A model generated the notes under the pieces. That model was given only the letters and a program-made list of their open reading frames with translations. It was not told the DNA's origin and searched no databases. Below, piece after piece: positions 33,292 through 42,462 of a stretch of 64,000 nucleotides of DNA. The translations under genes and the position numbers were made by a program. Within the stretch, counting starts at the first letter, position 1. Each line of letters opens with the position of its first letter. Source of the DNA: Bacillus gaemokensis (lineage in GTDB: Bacteria > Bacillota > Bacilli > Bacillales > Bacillaceae_G); the NCBI RefSeq assembly GCF_001590835.1, contig NZ_LTAQ01000067.1, forward strand, positions 1 to 64,000. Direction: 5' to 3'.

Positions 33292-34629
33292 TTGGAAGCA
33301 AAAAGCTCAATACAAGAATATCTAAAAAGTCTTTTAATTCGCCTGAAAAATTTACAATGTACTGAAGTATCTCCACATAAGCAAAATAATTTAGGTAATT
33401 TATTAGAAAATCTTATATCCGTTTTACCAATAGATTGTTTCTGTACACTATCCGAACAAACTATTACAATGCTGAAAAATGCACTGAATGCATTATTAGC
33501 ATGGAGTATCCTTGCTCCTATCAGTTTTAGTTTAAAATCAGACCTACAAGCCGCTTTGAGTTCTTTGAAAAATCAATTACAATCAAATCATTTTTCTTGT
33601 TGTGCAACCATAAAAGCATTGCAAGTACTTGAGCTGGTATTAATAAAAATTATAAATCAACCTTTAGTTAGCAGCAGAAACAAATATAACTTACAAAATT
33701 TATTACAACAATTCCAAGGGATTATTACTCAATATTTGATTTGCCTTGCTTGCGAACTAGGACCAACCGGACCAACCGGACCAACTGGACCAACTGGACC
33801 AACCGGACCAACCGGACCAACCGGACCAACCGGACCAACCGGACCAACCGGACCAACCGGACCAACTGAATCACTTCTTTATATTTCAAATAACGGCGAT
33901 AATACTGTTAAAATCTTTGATCTAAATACGAATGCCATTATAGATTCTGTGAGCGGATTTAATGATCCGAACGAAATAGCAATTTCCTCAGATAAATCTA
34001 AAGCTTACATTGCAGACTCATCTAATAATAGAATAGTCATTCTCGACTTAACTACTAATGCCATTATTGATACTATTTCTGGTTTTTTTATAACGGAAGG
34101 AATAGCACTTAGCTCAGATGACACCACTGCTTATGTGCCCAATGCTGATACTATATCCATTGTTGATTTAAATACAAATACCATTACTGCTAATATTAAT
34201 GTATATGAATTTCCAAGCTCAATAGCAGTTACTTCAGATAACTCTAAAGCTTATATACCACAGTATTCATTACATGATGGTACTTTTATAACTATTTTAG
34301 ATTTAAATACGAATACCATTTCTGACATCATTTCAGGTTTTCCTGAAGCAATTATGAATGGCATTGCAATTACTTCAGATGATTCGATTGCTTATGTTGC
34401 AGCTTCAACTCTTGGTAAAGTATTCATTCTCGATTTAAATACAAAGGAGATTATTGGTTCTATATCAGGTTTTTCTTTCCCAACTGCAATTGCAATTACT
34501 TCAGATGATTCCACTGCTTATGTGACAAATTTTCAAAATAGCACTGTGTCTATTGTTGATTTAAATGCTGGAGTAATCACTGGTTCTATATTAGGATTTT
34601 CTCAACCATTTGGAATTGCAATCAAATAA
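33292..34629 (+). CDS. Spore-surface collagen-like protein with beta-propeller C-terminus
   Basis: 445 aa; the TTG start follows GAGGAGG by seven bases. Three parts are seen. Residues 1-156 form a Leu/Gln-rich helical domain with paired cysteines, built of similar segments ([20 protein letters not shown]-type). Twelve GPT triplets (157-192) make a short collagen stalk. From 196 on there are six or so YVTN/NHL-type blades ([27 protein letters not shown]). GPT collagen is typical of exosporium filaments such as BclA, where the C-terminal domain faces outward. A propeller head is unusual and suggests binding of a ligand. No sortase signal or signal peptide, as expected for a mother-cell product. 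Confidence 0.85.
   Translation: MEAKSSIQEYLKSLLIRLKNLQCTEVSPHKQNNLGNLLENLISVLPIDCFCTLSEQTITMLKNALNALLAWSILAPISFSLKSDLQAALSSLKNQLQSNHFSCCATIKALQVLELVLIKIINQPLVSSRNKYNLQNLLQQFQGIITQYLICLACELGPTGPTGPTGPTGPTGPTGPTGPTGPTGPTGPTGPTESLLYISNNGDNTVKIFDLNTNAIIDSVSGFNDPNEIAISSDKSKAYIADSSNNRIVILDLTTNAIIDTISGFFITEGIALSSDDTTAYVPNADTISIVDLNTNTITANINVYEFPSSIAVTSDNSKAYIPQYSLHDGTFITILDLNTNTISDIISGFPEAIMNGIAITSDDSIAYVAASTLGKVFILDLNTKEIIGSISGFSFPTAIAITSDDSTAYVTNFQNSTVSIVDLNAGVITGSILGFSQPFGIAIK
33760..33867 (+). repeat. Collagen-coding 9-bp tandem repeat, 12 units
   Basis: Twelve perfect units of GGACCAAC(C/T), each coding for GPT. The nearly identical DNA makes length change by slippage likely, as in bclA. Confidence 0.95.
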
Positions 34630-34690
34630 ACACATTGGAATGTAGGAAATTCTAAAGAGTTCTTCATTAGTATGAACCTGCATTAAACTA

Positions 34691-34719
34691 AAAAATCCGC
34701 CTACAAGGGCGGTTTTTTT
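34691..34719 (+). terminator. Terminator of the collagen/propeller gene
   Basis: AATCCGCC pairs with GGCGGTTT around a six-base loop, then TTTTT, 60 bases past the stop. Confidence 0.8.
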
Positions 34720-35041
34720 ACGGTGCTATCGTCTCAAGTGTTAGAAACATGAGTATAGCAGAGACACAACGAATATTTTTAAGACGTATAAAACACGCTC
34801 TATCATAATACAAAAAGAATAGCATTTTCTGTGAATTATAAGTATAAATTTATCTTAGATTAATAGGAGGATGGTGAGACCTCAGTTGCACTTACATATA
34901 GGACAGTCTTATTTTTAGAGATTGGAAAAGAATTTTTGGATTTGTTGGGCTGTTCTTTTGATTTAAAATGAGAAGTAATGTTCTGAAAAATATAAAGAGT
35001 ATAGAGGTAAAAAAAATGAATGGTTTTAAAGATGGGAGATT
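34720..35041. other. Intergenic stretch
   Basis: 322 bp. An AGGAGG followed by a 15-codon frame (34873-34920, MVRPQLHLHIGQSYF) is noted but too short to call. Nothing else. Confidence 0.35.
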
Positions 35042-35535
35042 ATGATTATAAGTGAAATATTTAAAATAAATATTTTTTGTAGTTCACCTATAAGTAAAAT
35101 AAAGGTAAATAAAAAAGAAATAGATACTATGTTCCCAATTCAGATATTTGATCAGATAGTTAAAGAAGAGATTCAAGTTGATTTTGTAAACATATCTGTA
35201 GAGGAAGTCTTATTTTCTATAGAAAATGAAAAATTAGCCAAGGTAATTACAATTATCGAACAGTTAGACTATATTCCTGAAATCCATCCAGGGTGTATTA
35301 AGGTAACCATAGAAGGAGCAGCTGAATTTTTTTGGGTACCACCAGGAAACGTAACACAAGTCATTTCTGCTTTATGGAAAAAAGGTGTGCAAATCTTACA
35401 AGCTACTGATAGTCATAAGACAATTTTTACACCTGGAGATGCCAATTTTCTCTTTTTGGGGTATTTGCTGAATCTATACCAATAGAAGGAGTTATTTCAG
35501 GTCCAATACATTTTGAAGGAGCTCGAATAAGTTAG
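35042..35535 (+). pseudogene. ACT-domain protein resembling the aspartokinase regulatory region, frameshifted near its end
   Basis: The main frame gives 147 codons. IQVDFVNISVEEVLFSIE and the second half IKVTIEGAAEFFW...GVQILQATDSHKTIF follow the tandem ACT repeat of aspartate kinases (compare 'GIQILQTADSHTTIW'). The kinase domain is absent. At the T5G4 run near 35455 a one-base shift lets the protein continue as FGVFAESIPIEGVISGPIHF to a stop at 35535. That continuation reads smoothly, so I treat the gene as frameshifted. GGGAGATT precedes the ATG. It could be a stand-alone amino-acid sensor in relatives. Confidence 0.5.
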
Positions 35536-35627
35536 AACTAATTATTCCTCTAAACGTACAATTTTCTTTTTTGATATAGTTACTCACTATTTCCATAATT
35601 GTATCTTTTTTTAATTTCCTTGAAGAC

Positions 35628-37309
35628 GAGCAGTTAGCTTTTGCTATCTGCTCTTTTGTTTGCGTCGAATGGTCCAATATCTTCACCAATAGCACCTAAG
35701 TAATTCTTACGATCCATATCCCAACAACTGCGGCACATCTTTTTACTAGGAACGAAATCTAATAAGTGTGGTCCTCGTAATTCCTTACTGATACCACCAC
35801 ACCAATCACATTCACTGCCATTTTCATACTCTGCCATAATTTTATTCACTTGATGTTCTGAAAGCTCTATACTTCCAATTGGCTCTGTACAAGCTAGCTC
35901 GCCAGTATCATATTTACTTGGCATACCGTCATACGCTAATGACTCCATGTAATCATCTGTCATTTTGTTTAAATCGATAACCAATTTATGATCAATAATT
36001 TTAAGTTCATATTTTCCCATTTCCCTCTTCCTCCCTGAATAAAACTCAATATTTCGTCAATACTGTAGATAGGCCAACCAGCCAAAACTCATTTGAATTT
36101 CTTTCTCCTTGTTCCCCCTTGGAGATGAGCGGTTAGCTTTTGCTAGCTGCTCTTTTTTGGTTACATTTACCACTAGTAACTATTACAGTTACACTTTATA
36201 ATATAGAGGCTCGAATAAATCGAGCTGTTATACCCATTACCCTAGGAAACTAGGGTTTTGTTTTGTACAAAATGAAATTTTTGTTAACTAGCCTTCACTT
36301 CATGAATAATTCCCCAAATATTATCCATAATATAGATAAGCTGGTGAAACAGCTATACTACAATCCATAATGAATCTCTGATTTTCTTGAATTCTCCCTA
36401 AGACAAGGCAGTTAGCTTACGCTAACTGCTTTGTTGTATAAGTTTTCATCACAAGTACATACTATTTACGGGATGCTTGATTGATTGTCATTTGAGATGT
36501 TATTTAACTTCGACGCTCCCGCTCCTTTGGAGAACAGCTTATACAACTGTTCTCCTGTTTTTTATTTAATTTTCACCTTTGAATAAAAAATAAATATACT
36601 ATCATGAAGTTACCTATTAGGATACATCTTAACAAGAGCACTATTTGAAGGTGCTCTTTTTTCTTTATCAAATAAATACTTTGTCTTCCTTTACATATTT
36701 TTAGGAAAACTACACATACTAGCCATAAACCGTTTAAACTAGCGGTTTCACTCTTCTTGTAATGAGAAGGCAATTTATCTAATTGACCAACTCGTTCAAC
36801 CCACCGGCAGATAACTAAAAACGTTATCTGCCAAACCATTAACAATTTTTGTATACTAAGTATCAAACTTGTGCATACTTTTAAAGAGCTACATGTATTA
36901 ATATTTATATTCTTTCTAACGGATTCCCCTCCGTTACATAAGATCCTAATTAGCAGATAACTAAAAAGTTGTCTGCTATTTTTTGTATAGCTATATTTTT
37001 TTTACACATACTATCTACGAGCCAGCTTACCAATATGAGTCATTTGGACACTTGAGAGTCCTCCTAAATTATTTTACTTTTGATAGGGCAAGCAATTTCG
37101 CTTGTCCTATTCTCAATTAAATATTTATTTTTCCTCTTTCTCTACTTTCTACTCAAATGAAGTTTTTATTAAGTTCCCTTTCATTCCGCATAATATTTCC
37201 AATCCCGTTTATACTATAGTTGTAACTGTCCGTTACAAATCATTGCTTGTAAGCGCGGGTTTCTTTTGTACAACGAGCAGTTAGCTAATTGAGCTAGCTG
37301 CTTTGTTGT
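35628..37309 (+). repeat. Array of about ten terminator-like hairpins in gene-poor DNA
   Basis: Hairpins lie at 35628-35653, 36127-36152, 36240-36262, 36403-36436, 36530-36556, 36634-36660, 36805-36832, 36952-36977, 37083-37110 and 37270-37309. Four share GCAGTTAGC...GCTAACTGC (or near), and two share GCAGATAAC...GTTATCTGC. Most are followed by T runs on the plus strand. Between them the text ACATACTA(T) or TATAAT recurs 25-50 bases after a hairpin. From 36021 to 37437 no convincing gene is seen. Either an array of small transcripts or the decayed remains of small phage genes. Confidence 0.6.
35634..36020 (-). CDS. Hypothetical zinc-ribbon-like protein
   Basis: 128 aa. Two CxxC pairs (CDWCGG near 72 and CRSCWD near 98) suggest one bound zinc. 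The N-terminal half is acidic (LVIDLNKMTDDYMESLAYDG). GAGGGAA precedes the ATG. The stop codon falls inside a hairpin of the array described for 35628-37309. No family recognised. The phage-remnant setting suggests a phage or plasmid origin. Confidence 0.6.
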   Translation of the reverse strand: MGKYELKIIDHKLVIDLNKMTDDYMESLAYDGMPSKYDTGELACTEPIGSIELSEHQVNKIMAEYENGSECDWCGGISKELRGPHLLDFVPSKKMCRSCWDMDRKNYLGAIGEDIGPFDANKRADSKS

Positions 37310-37437
37310 GCAAAATAGCGTTTTTGTTCAAAAACTTCACAAACTCATTTCTACTAATATGGTTTCAAATTTTTCTATTGACAGTTATAATACTTTTACA
37401 CAATTGAAATTCTACAATCAATATCGGAGGCACTTTA

Positions 37438-37785
37438 ATGGTAAACACCCCTAAATTTTCATCACAACAATTGAATCCCAATACATATCAAAATAAGGGT
37501 AAGAATAAAAAACTCAGACGTCGTCTTTTATTAGCTTTAGCTTTTATGTTACCTCTAATTTTTTCTACTCAATATTCCATTTATCAGCAACAAAAAATGA
37601 TTAAAGAAAAACAAATCATACTTAATAAGGAAAAACAAAGATTATCTTCTTTAAAGAAAATTGGGCATGATCTTGAGTACGATATTAAAACTTTAACAGG
37701 AAGTGAAGAAGGTATTTTAAAATTCGCAAGGAAACTATATGGATTTTCTAAGCCAGATGAAACTATATTTCAAATAACTGAATAA
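37438..37785 (+). CDS. DivIC/FtsB-like septum-formation protein
   Basis: 115 aa. A basic N-terminus (NKGKNKKLRRR) is followed by one membrane helix (RLLLALAFMLPLIFSTQYS, about 29-47), a coiled coil (QQQKMIKEKQIILNKEKQRL) and the family end ILKFARKLYGFSKPDETIF. DivIC/FtsB proteins bind FtsL and FtsQ/DivIB in the divisome. The core divIC lies elsewhere in Bacillus, so this is an extra paralogue in an accessory region. It may interfere with or modify division, or be a phage-borne gene. CGGAGG precedes the ATG. Confidence 0.8.
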   Translation: MVNTPKFSSQQLNPNTYQNKGKNKKLRRRLLLALAFMLPLIFSTQYSIYQQQKMIKEKQIILNKEKQRLSSLKKIGHDLEYDIKTLTGSEEGILKFARKLYGFSKPDETIFQITE

Positions 37786-37925
37786 ATTTTTATGATATAT
37801 GAACGACCTTACGAAAATTACATATCCTACAAGTAAAATCAGCTTCAATCTAAAAGTGCTCGGCATTCCCCCAAAGGCGATATAATGATAATCGTCTTTT
37901 TATTTATCAGCAATCTATCAAATAA

Positions 37926-38105
37926 CTATTTTGTACTAATTGCATCCCAATCAAATGTTTCTAATATATTTAACAATCGTTCCACTTTCGGTGGTCTCCA
38001 AGCCATCATAGCATAGGTGTGAGCTTTTGAAGTATAGTGATAATCATTTTCCTGTGTTAGCAATTCCTGCTGCAGTTCCTTTAAAAATTGAATGTGCTTG
38101 TTCAT
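37926..38105 (-). CDS. Hypothetical 59-aa protein
   Basis: MNKHIQFLKELQQELLTQEN then DYHYTSKAHTYAMMAWRPPK and VERLLNILETFDWDAISTK. GGGGGAA lies eight to twelve bases before the ATG. Soluble and helical. It is unrecognised but has a well-formed ribosome site and a complete, balanced sequence. Probably a phage-type accessory gene. Confidence 0.6.
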   Translation of the reverse strand: MNKHIQFLKELQQELLTQENDYHYTSKAHTYAMMAWRPPKVERLLNILETFDWDAISTK

Positions 38106-38253
38106 TTCTCATTCCCCCAATTTGTATTAAAATAACGCTTTTGTTTAGTTTGCGTTTTATAGTCCTCTTCTTTCTTATCAACAAAAATTTGTTCATATTC
38201 CATTCATATTGTGCATTTAATAAGTACGATTAGAAATTTCTGGAGATGAAAAT

Positions 38254-38828
38254 ATGTCTGAAAAAGATGAATTGAATTCATCTGAAATTTTATATAGCGC
38301 TGCATTAAATCCAAGTTTAATCGGTCCCACATTACCATCTATTCCACCATTCGCTTTTCCATCAGGGTCAACTGGACCGACTGGACCAACTGGGTCAACT
38401 GGTTCTCAGGGAATAGTTAATGTTTTTTTGCCAGTGAAAGGAACTCCCTAAGTCCCATCCCAGCCACCACAACTTTAGTACTGCCTCCAATAACTGTAGC
38501 ATCAGGGCAAGTCGTAAAATTAGAAGCATTTGCTTTTGGTCTTTCCCTCCAAGCAGATCTAGATGTCACCTATACAGCTCGTTTTCGTCTAAGAATATTT
38601 AGGGACATAGTTACTATTGTAGATATAGAACAAGGGGTTAATTCTCAAACTTCTGATGGTGAAGCGGGAGTTTTATCTCTAAATCCATCTTTGTTTTGGT
38701 TAGATTCCCCATTACCAGGCACATACACTTATTCTCTACGAATTGATCTTGTAGGGCCTCCTTTTAACCTACTAGATTTTAGCTCACTAAGAGATCGAGC
38801 AATAATTGCAACACTAATTAATACGTAA
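38254..38828 (+). pseudogene. Collagen-like exosporium protein, frameshifted in a T7 run
   Basis: The N-terminus carries the exosporium leader (LNPSLIGPTLPSIPPFAFPS), then a very short collagen part (GPTGPTGSTGSQG). After a run of seven T (38423-38429) the frame stops at KGTP. With one more T it continues for about 130 residues: ERNSLSPIPATTTLVLPP, VKLEAFAFGLSLQADLDV, ending in a beta-rich C-terminal domain, stop at 38828. Leader proteins of this type attach to the exosporium basal layer. The shift may be real or a read error. Confidence 0.75.
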
Positions 38829-38942
38829 AAAAATTTTGTTAATAAAGATTCTATTAATGTAAAGTCTCTCTAAATCTTTTAGAGGGATTTTTTTATTTCT
38901 AGATACACATTTAATATTTCTTAACAAAATTCAAATTTGATC

Positions 38943-39353
38943 TTAATATCCGTTATCCTGACGTTGGTGATTTACTTCATTCTTTTTGATATACGCTTGT
39001 TCGATTTCATCAAATGTAAATCCTAATTTCTTACCTAAACCTAGGAAAGAATATAGTAATTCTTTATAGCACTCTATATCTTTTGGATTTGCACGAAATT
39101 CCGAAACCATTTCATATACATTATTAAACTGACTAACTAACGTACTTGATGTAAAAACATCCGCATTATGATTTAGTAATTTTAAGTTATACTCATTAGG
39201 ATTAAATTGAATTCCATTTCCTAATGATGCTATAAAATGCAATCCGTCAACATATTCCATTAAAATGACCTCTTTTTCACTAGGTCCTTTATTGCTCCAA
39301 TTTTTGAAACATCTTGTTTCATTTGCAAGTTCTCCATTTACTGTTTTTAACAA
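38943..39353 (-). pseudogene. N-terminally truncated dimeric dUTPase (dUTPase_2)
   Basis: Residues from GELANETRCFKNWSNKGPS through EEYVDGLHFI-like and the C-terminal helices (LLYSFLGLGKKLGFTFDEI) match all-alpha dUTP pyrophosphatases of phages and Bacillus. About 45 N-terminal residues, with the first metal-binding helix, are missing; the frame opens on MLKTVN without a ribosome site. It is convergent with an integrase remnant, so it is probably phage debris. Confidence 0.7.
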
Positions 39354-39503
39354 GGAATGACAAACTTATCCTATAACCTATGCTGTTTATATATAGTAAA
39401 ATAAATCCATCGCTGATATGTCCCAAAATGTAATTTTCATAACAGCAAAATTACAACTAGACTTACACAACATGATTCAAAATGAGATGAAGGAGTGTTT
39501 AAA

Positions 39504-40584
39504 GTGAAAGGGCATATTCGAAAAAGAGGAACAAAGTGGTGTATTATCATCGACATCGGTGCTGATTCAGAGACAGGAAAAAGAAGACAAAAAAAGAAGC
39601 GCAAGCGGATGTTGCGAAAAAGATTACTGAGTTGAATGAGGGTACTTTTGTTGAACCATCAAAAATCACAGTTAAATCCTTTTTAAACGAATGGGTTGAA
39701 ACAAAAAAATAAATGTTAAAAGTAGCACTTATAAAGGCTATCACTCTGTAATAACCAAGCATTTAACACCTAACTTGGGTGAAATTAAACTCGTAAAGTT
39801 AAATGCATTGCAAATTCAACATTTCTATAAAAAGATTAGTGAAACTACTCACCCTAATATGGCGCATTATATACACAGAATTTTGACCATATCATTAAAT
39901 CAAGCTGTAAAATTGAAATTGATTAACATTAATCCGACTACATTGGTTGAAATACCTAAAAAAGAAAAAACCTCATTCCAAGTGTGCGATGAGGATGACA
40001 TAAAACATTTCTTGAATATAACTCAAAAATCACGATATCATATCGCGTATATATTAGCAATCACTACTGGAATGAGATTAGGAGAAATATTAGGATTAAG
40101 ATGGCAAGATGTTGACTTGAAAAGCAAAACAATATCCATTAATCAAACTTTAAGTCCCGATAACCAATTGGTGTTAGATACAAAAACTTCAAGTTCTAGA
40201 CGTTTGATATCAATAGATGAAAGAACTATAGAAGCATTACAAAAACACAAATCAAAAATTAATATCGAAAAGATAAGGCTTGGTCCATCGTATATAGACC
40301 ATAATTTAATTGTTTGTACAAAGATAGGAAATATAATTTGTCGTGGTGGCTTTCATGATACTTTTAAAACTTATATAAAGAAGTCTGGGATCAAAGACAT
40401 TCGATTTCATGATCTACGCCATACTCATGCAATTCTACTCTTAAAACAAGGAGTACATCCAAAAGTGGTAAGTGAGCGGCTAGGACACAAAGATATATAC
40501 ATTACTTTAAATCGCTATTCGCATGTATTGCCTGGTATGCAGGAAGCAGCAATAAAAATGTTCTCTGAAAATCTGTTTGGATAA
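39504..40584 (+). pseudogene. Tyrosine-family phage integrase, decayed N-terminus
   Basis: The GTG with AAGGAGTG opens an arm-binding domain (VKGHIRKRGTKWCIIIDIG). A short deletion then shifts the frame within the AAAAAAAG region near 39590, and a second shift occurs at an A7 run near 39710. From 39775 the core-binding and catalytic domains are intact (269 aa), with R in TTGMRLGEIL, HDLRHTHA, LGHKDI and the tyrosine in NRYSHV. The N-terminal DNA-binding part can no longer be joined to the catalytic part. It marks the right edge of the mobile island next to a core ABC transporter. Confidence 0.85.
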
Positions 40585-40612
40585 CGAATGTTTGCAAAAT
40601 GTTTGCAATCGC

Positions 40613-40646
40613 AAAAAACGCGGTTTCTTCTATCAGCAGAAACCGC
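40613..40646 (-). terminator. Terminator of the ABC exporter operon
   Basis: GCGGTTTC pairs with GAAACCGC around an 11-base loop, with TTTTTT following on the minus strand. Confidence 0.8.
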
Positions 40647-40665
40647 ATTACATCAATGTTTTTAA

Positions 40666-42462
40666 TTAAATCTTAAACTGACTTGTATACAATCCATGAT
40701 AGAATCCTTGATTCTCCATAAGAGATTCATGGTTCCCTCTCTCAATAATCTCTCCATCTTCAATAACAAGAATTTGGTCTGCTTTTTCAATTGTCTTTAA
40801 TCGATGGGCAATTACAAAACTTGTGCGTCCTTTCATCAAGTTGTTTAATCCTGCTTGGATTTGTAATTCTGTTCTTGTATCAATATTAGATGTCGCTTCA
40901 TCAAGAATTAAAATATCTGCATCTGCTAAAATTGCTCTTGCAATTGCAAGTAATTGCTTTTGCCCCTGACTCAAATTCGATCCTTCCGAAGCAATCTCGG
41001 TTTCATATCGATTTGGTAAATGCTTAATAAAAGAATGTGCAGATGCCGCTTTCGCTGCCGCAATAACTTCATCATCACTTGCATCTAGTCGTCCATAACG
41101 GATATTATCCATAATCGTCCCGGCAAAAAGATATGTATCTTGTAAGACGACGCCTATTTTACTTCGCAAAGAGCTAATATCGTAATCTTTTATATCTCTA
41201 CCATCAATTTGAATTTGTCCCTTTTGAATATCATAAAAACGTGTTAATAAATTAATGATTGTTGTTTTTCCTGAACCAGTTGGTCCAACAAGTGCGATCG
41301 TTTCTCCTGGATTGGCATGCAAGCTTACATCTTTTAAAATTTCTTTTTCTTTCTCATATCCAAATGATACATGCTCAAAAGCAACATTGCCTTTTAGGTT
41401 CTTAACAACGATGGCATCTTTTTTATTTTGAATTTCTGGTACTTCGTCCATAATTTCAAAGACTCGCTCTCCTCCAGCAACTGCAGCTTGAATTGTATTC
41501 ATAAGCGTTGCAAACTGACTTAGCGGTCTTGAAAATTGGCGAGAATAGTTAATAAATGCTGCGATGACACCAACTGTTGTCATACCGTTTAAAACCATAA
41601 TTGCTCCTGCTCCGATAACAAGTCCCATTCCTAAGTTATTAATAAAGTTCATGCTCGGGAAGATAAATGCTGAAAAAGTGTCAGCTTTTGTAGCAGAAGA
41701 TCTAAGCTGTTCATTAATTACATGAAACTTATTGACAGTTTCTTTTTCTTTTCCATATAACGTAATAACATCTGATCCTGTAATGGCTTCTTCAATAAAA
41801 CCATTCAATTCACCTAAATCCTTTTGACGTTTTGCAAAGTTTTTACCACTATAGGCAACCAATTTTTTTGTAACGAAAAACATAATTGGGACTGTAATTA
41901 ATGTCACGATTGCTAAAATCCAATCTAGTGAAAACATCGCAATTGTTACGCCTACAAATGTTAAAGCAGACGAAATAATTTGGACAACACTTTGTGTTAG
42001 CGCTTGGTTTAAGCTATCGATATCATTTGTAACACGACTCATTAAGTCCCCTTGTGAACGTACATCAAAAAAACGAAGAGAAAGTGTTTGGATCTTCTCG
42101 AAAATATCTTGTCGTATTTTTTGTATCGTTTTCAGTGCAACGTTTATCATTACGAATGTTTGTAGCCATGTTAATAATACAGTCACACCATAAATTCCAA
42201 TGAGTAGCATACACATTCGCGCTGTACCATTTAAATCTCTTGGTACGATATATTCATCGATAATAACTCCCATATAATATGGACCTAGTAAACCAAGTAA
42301 TGTCGTAACAAATACGAGAACAATAACGAAGATAAGGGCTGCTTTTTGATATCCCATATAGTTCCATACCCGCATTACTGTTCCTTTTGTATTTTTGGGT
42401 TTGCCTGACTTTGGATTGTTACGTCCGTTTTTATTTCCGAATTGCCCTTGGAAATTACGCAT
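40666..42462 (-). CDS. ABC exporter subunit with canonical ATPase site (YfiC/BmrD-like)
   Basis: 598 aa, six-helix membrane domain fused to an ATPase. Walker A GPTGSGKTT, signature LSQGQKQ, Walker B ILILDEATSNID with the catalytic glutamate, and H-loop FVIAHRL are all canonical. The ATG at 42462 has GAAGGAGGGG upstream and overlaps the end of the partner gene by eight bases. Such half-transporters form heterodimers that export drugs or peptides. Substrate unknown. Confidence 0.93.
   Translation of the reverse strand: MRNFQGQFGNKNGRNNPKSGKPKNTKGTVMRVWNYMGYQKAALIFVIVLVFVTTLLGLLGPYYMGVIIDEYIVPRDLNGTARMCMLLIGIYGVTVLLTWLQTFVMINVALKTIQKIRQDIFEKIQTLSLRFFDVRSQGDLMSRVTNDIDSLNQALTQSVVQIISSALTFVGVTIAMFSLDWILAIVTLITVPIMFFVTKKLVAYSGKNFAKRQKDLGELNGFIEEAITGSDVITLYGKEKETVNKFHVINEQLRSSATKADTFSAFIFPSMNFINNLGMGLVIGAGAIMVLNGMTTVGVIAAFINYSRQFSRPLSQFATLMNTIQAAVAGGERVFEIMDEVPEIQNKKDAIVVKNLKGNVAFEHVSFGYEKEKEILKDVSLHANPGETIALVGPTGSGKTTIINLLTRFYDIQKGQIQIDGRDIKDYDISSLRSKIGVVLQDTYLFAGTIMDNIRYGRLDASDDEVIAAAKAASAHSFIKHLPNRYETEIASEGSNLSQGQKQLLAIARAILADADILILDEATSNIDTRTELQIQAGLNNLMKGRTSFVIAHRLKTIEKADQILVIEDGEIIERGNHESLMENQGFYHGLYTSQFKI

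Noticed and set aside
34873-34920. 15-codon frame MVRPQLHLHIGQSYF behind AGGAGG
   Set aside because: Too short to judge without conservation data.
36573-36866. 97-codon minus-strand frame inside the hairpin array
   Set aside because: No ribosome site, and it crosses two hairpins; hydrophobic content arises from T-rich DNA.
37102-37284. 60-codon plus-strand frame in the hairpin array
   Set aside because: No ribosome site, and it overlaps hairpin sequences.
24909-40612. Direct att repeats bounding the island
   Set aside because: I compared the sequence after the integrase (TTTGCAAAATGTTTGCA) with the left edge near 24.9 kb and found no convincing duplicate by eye.
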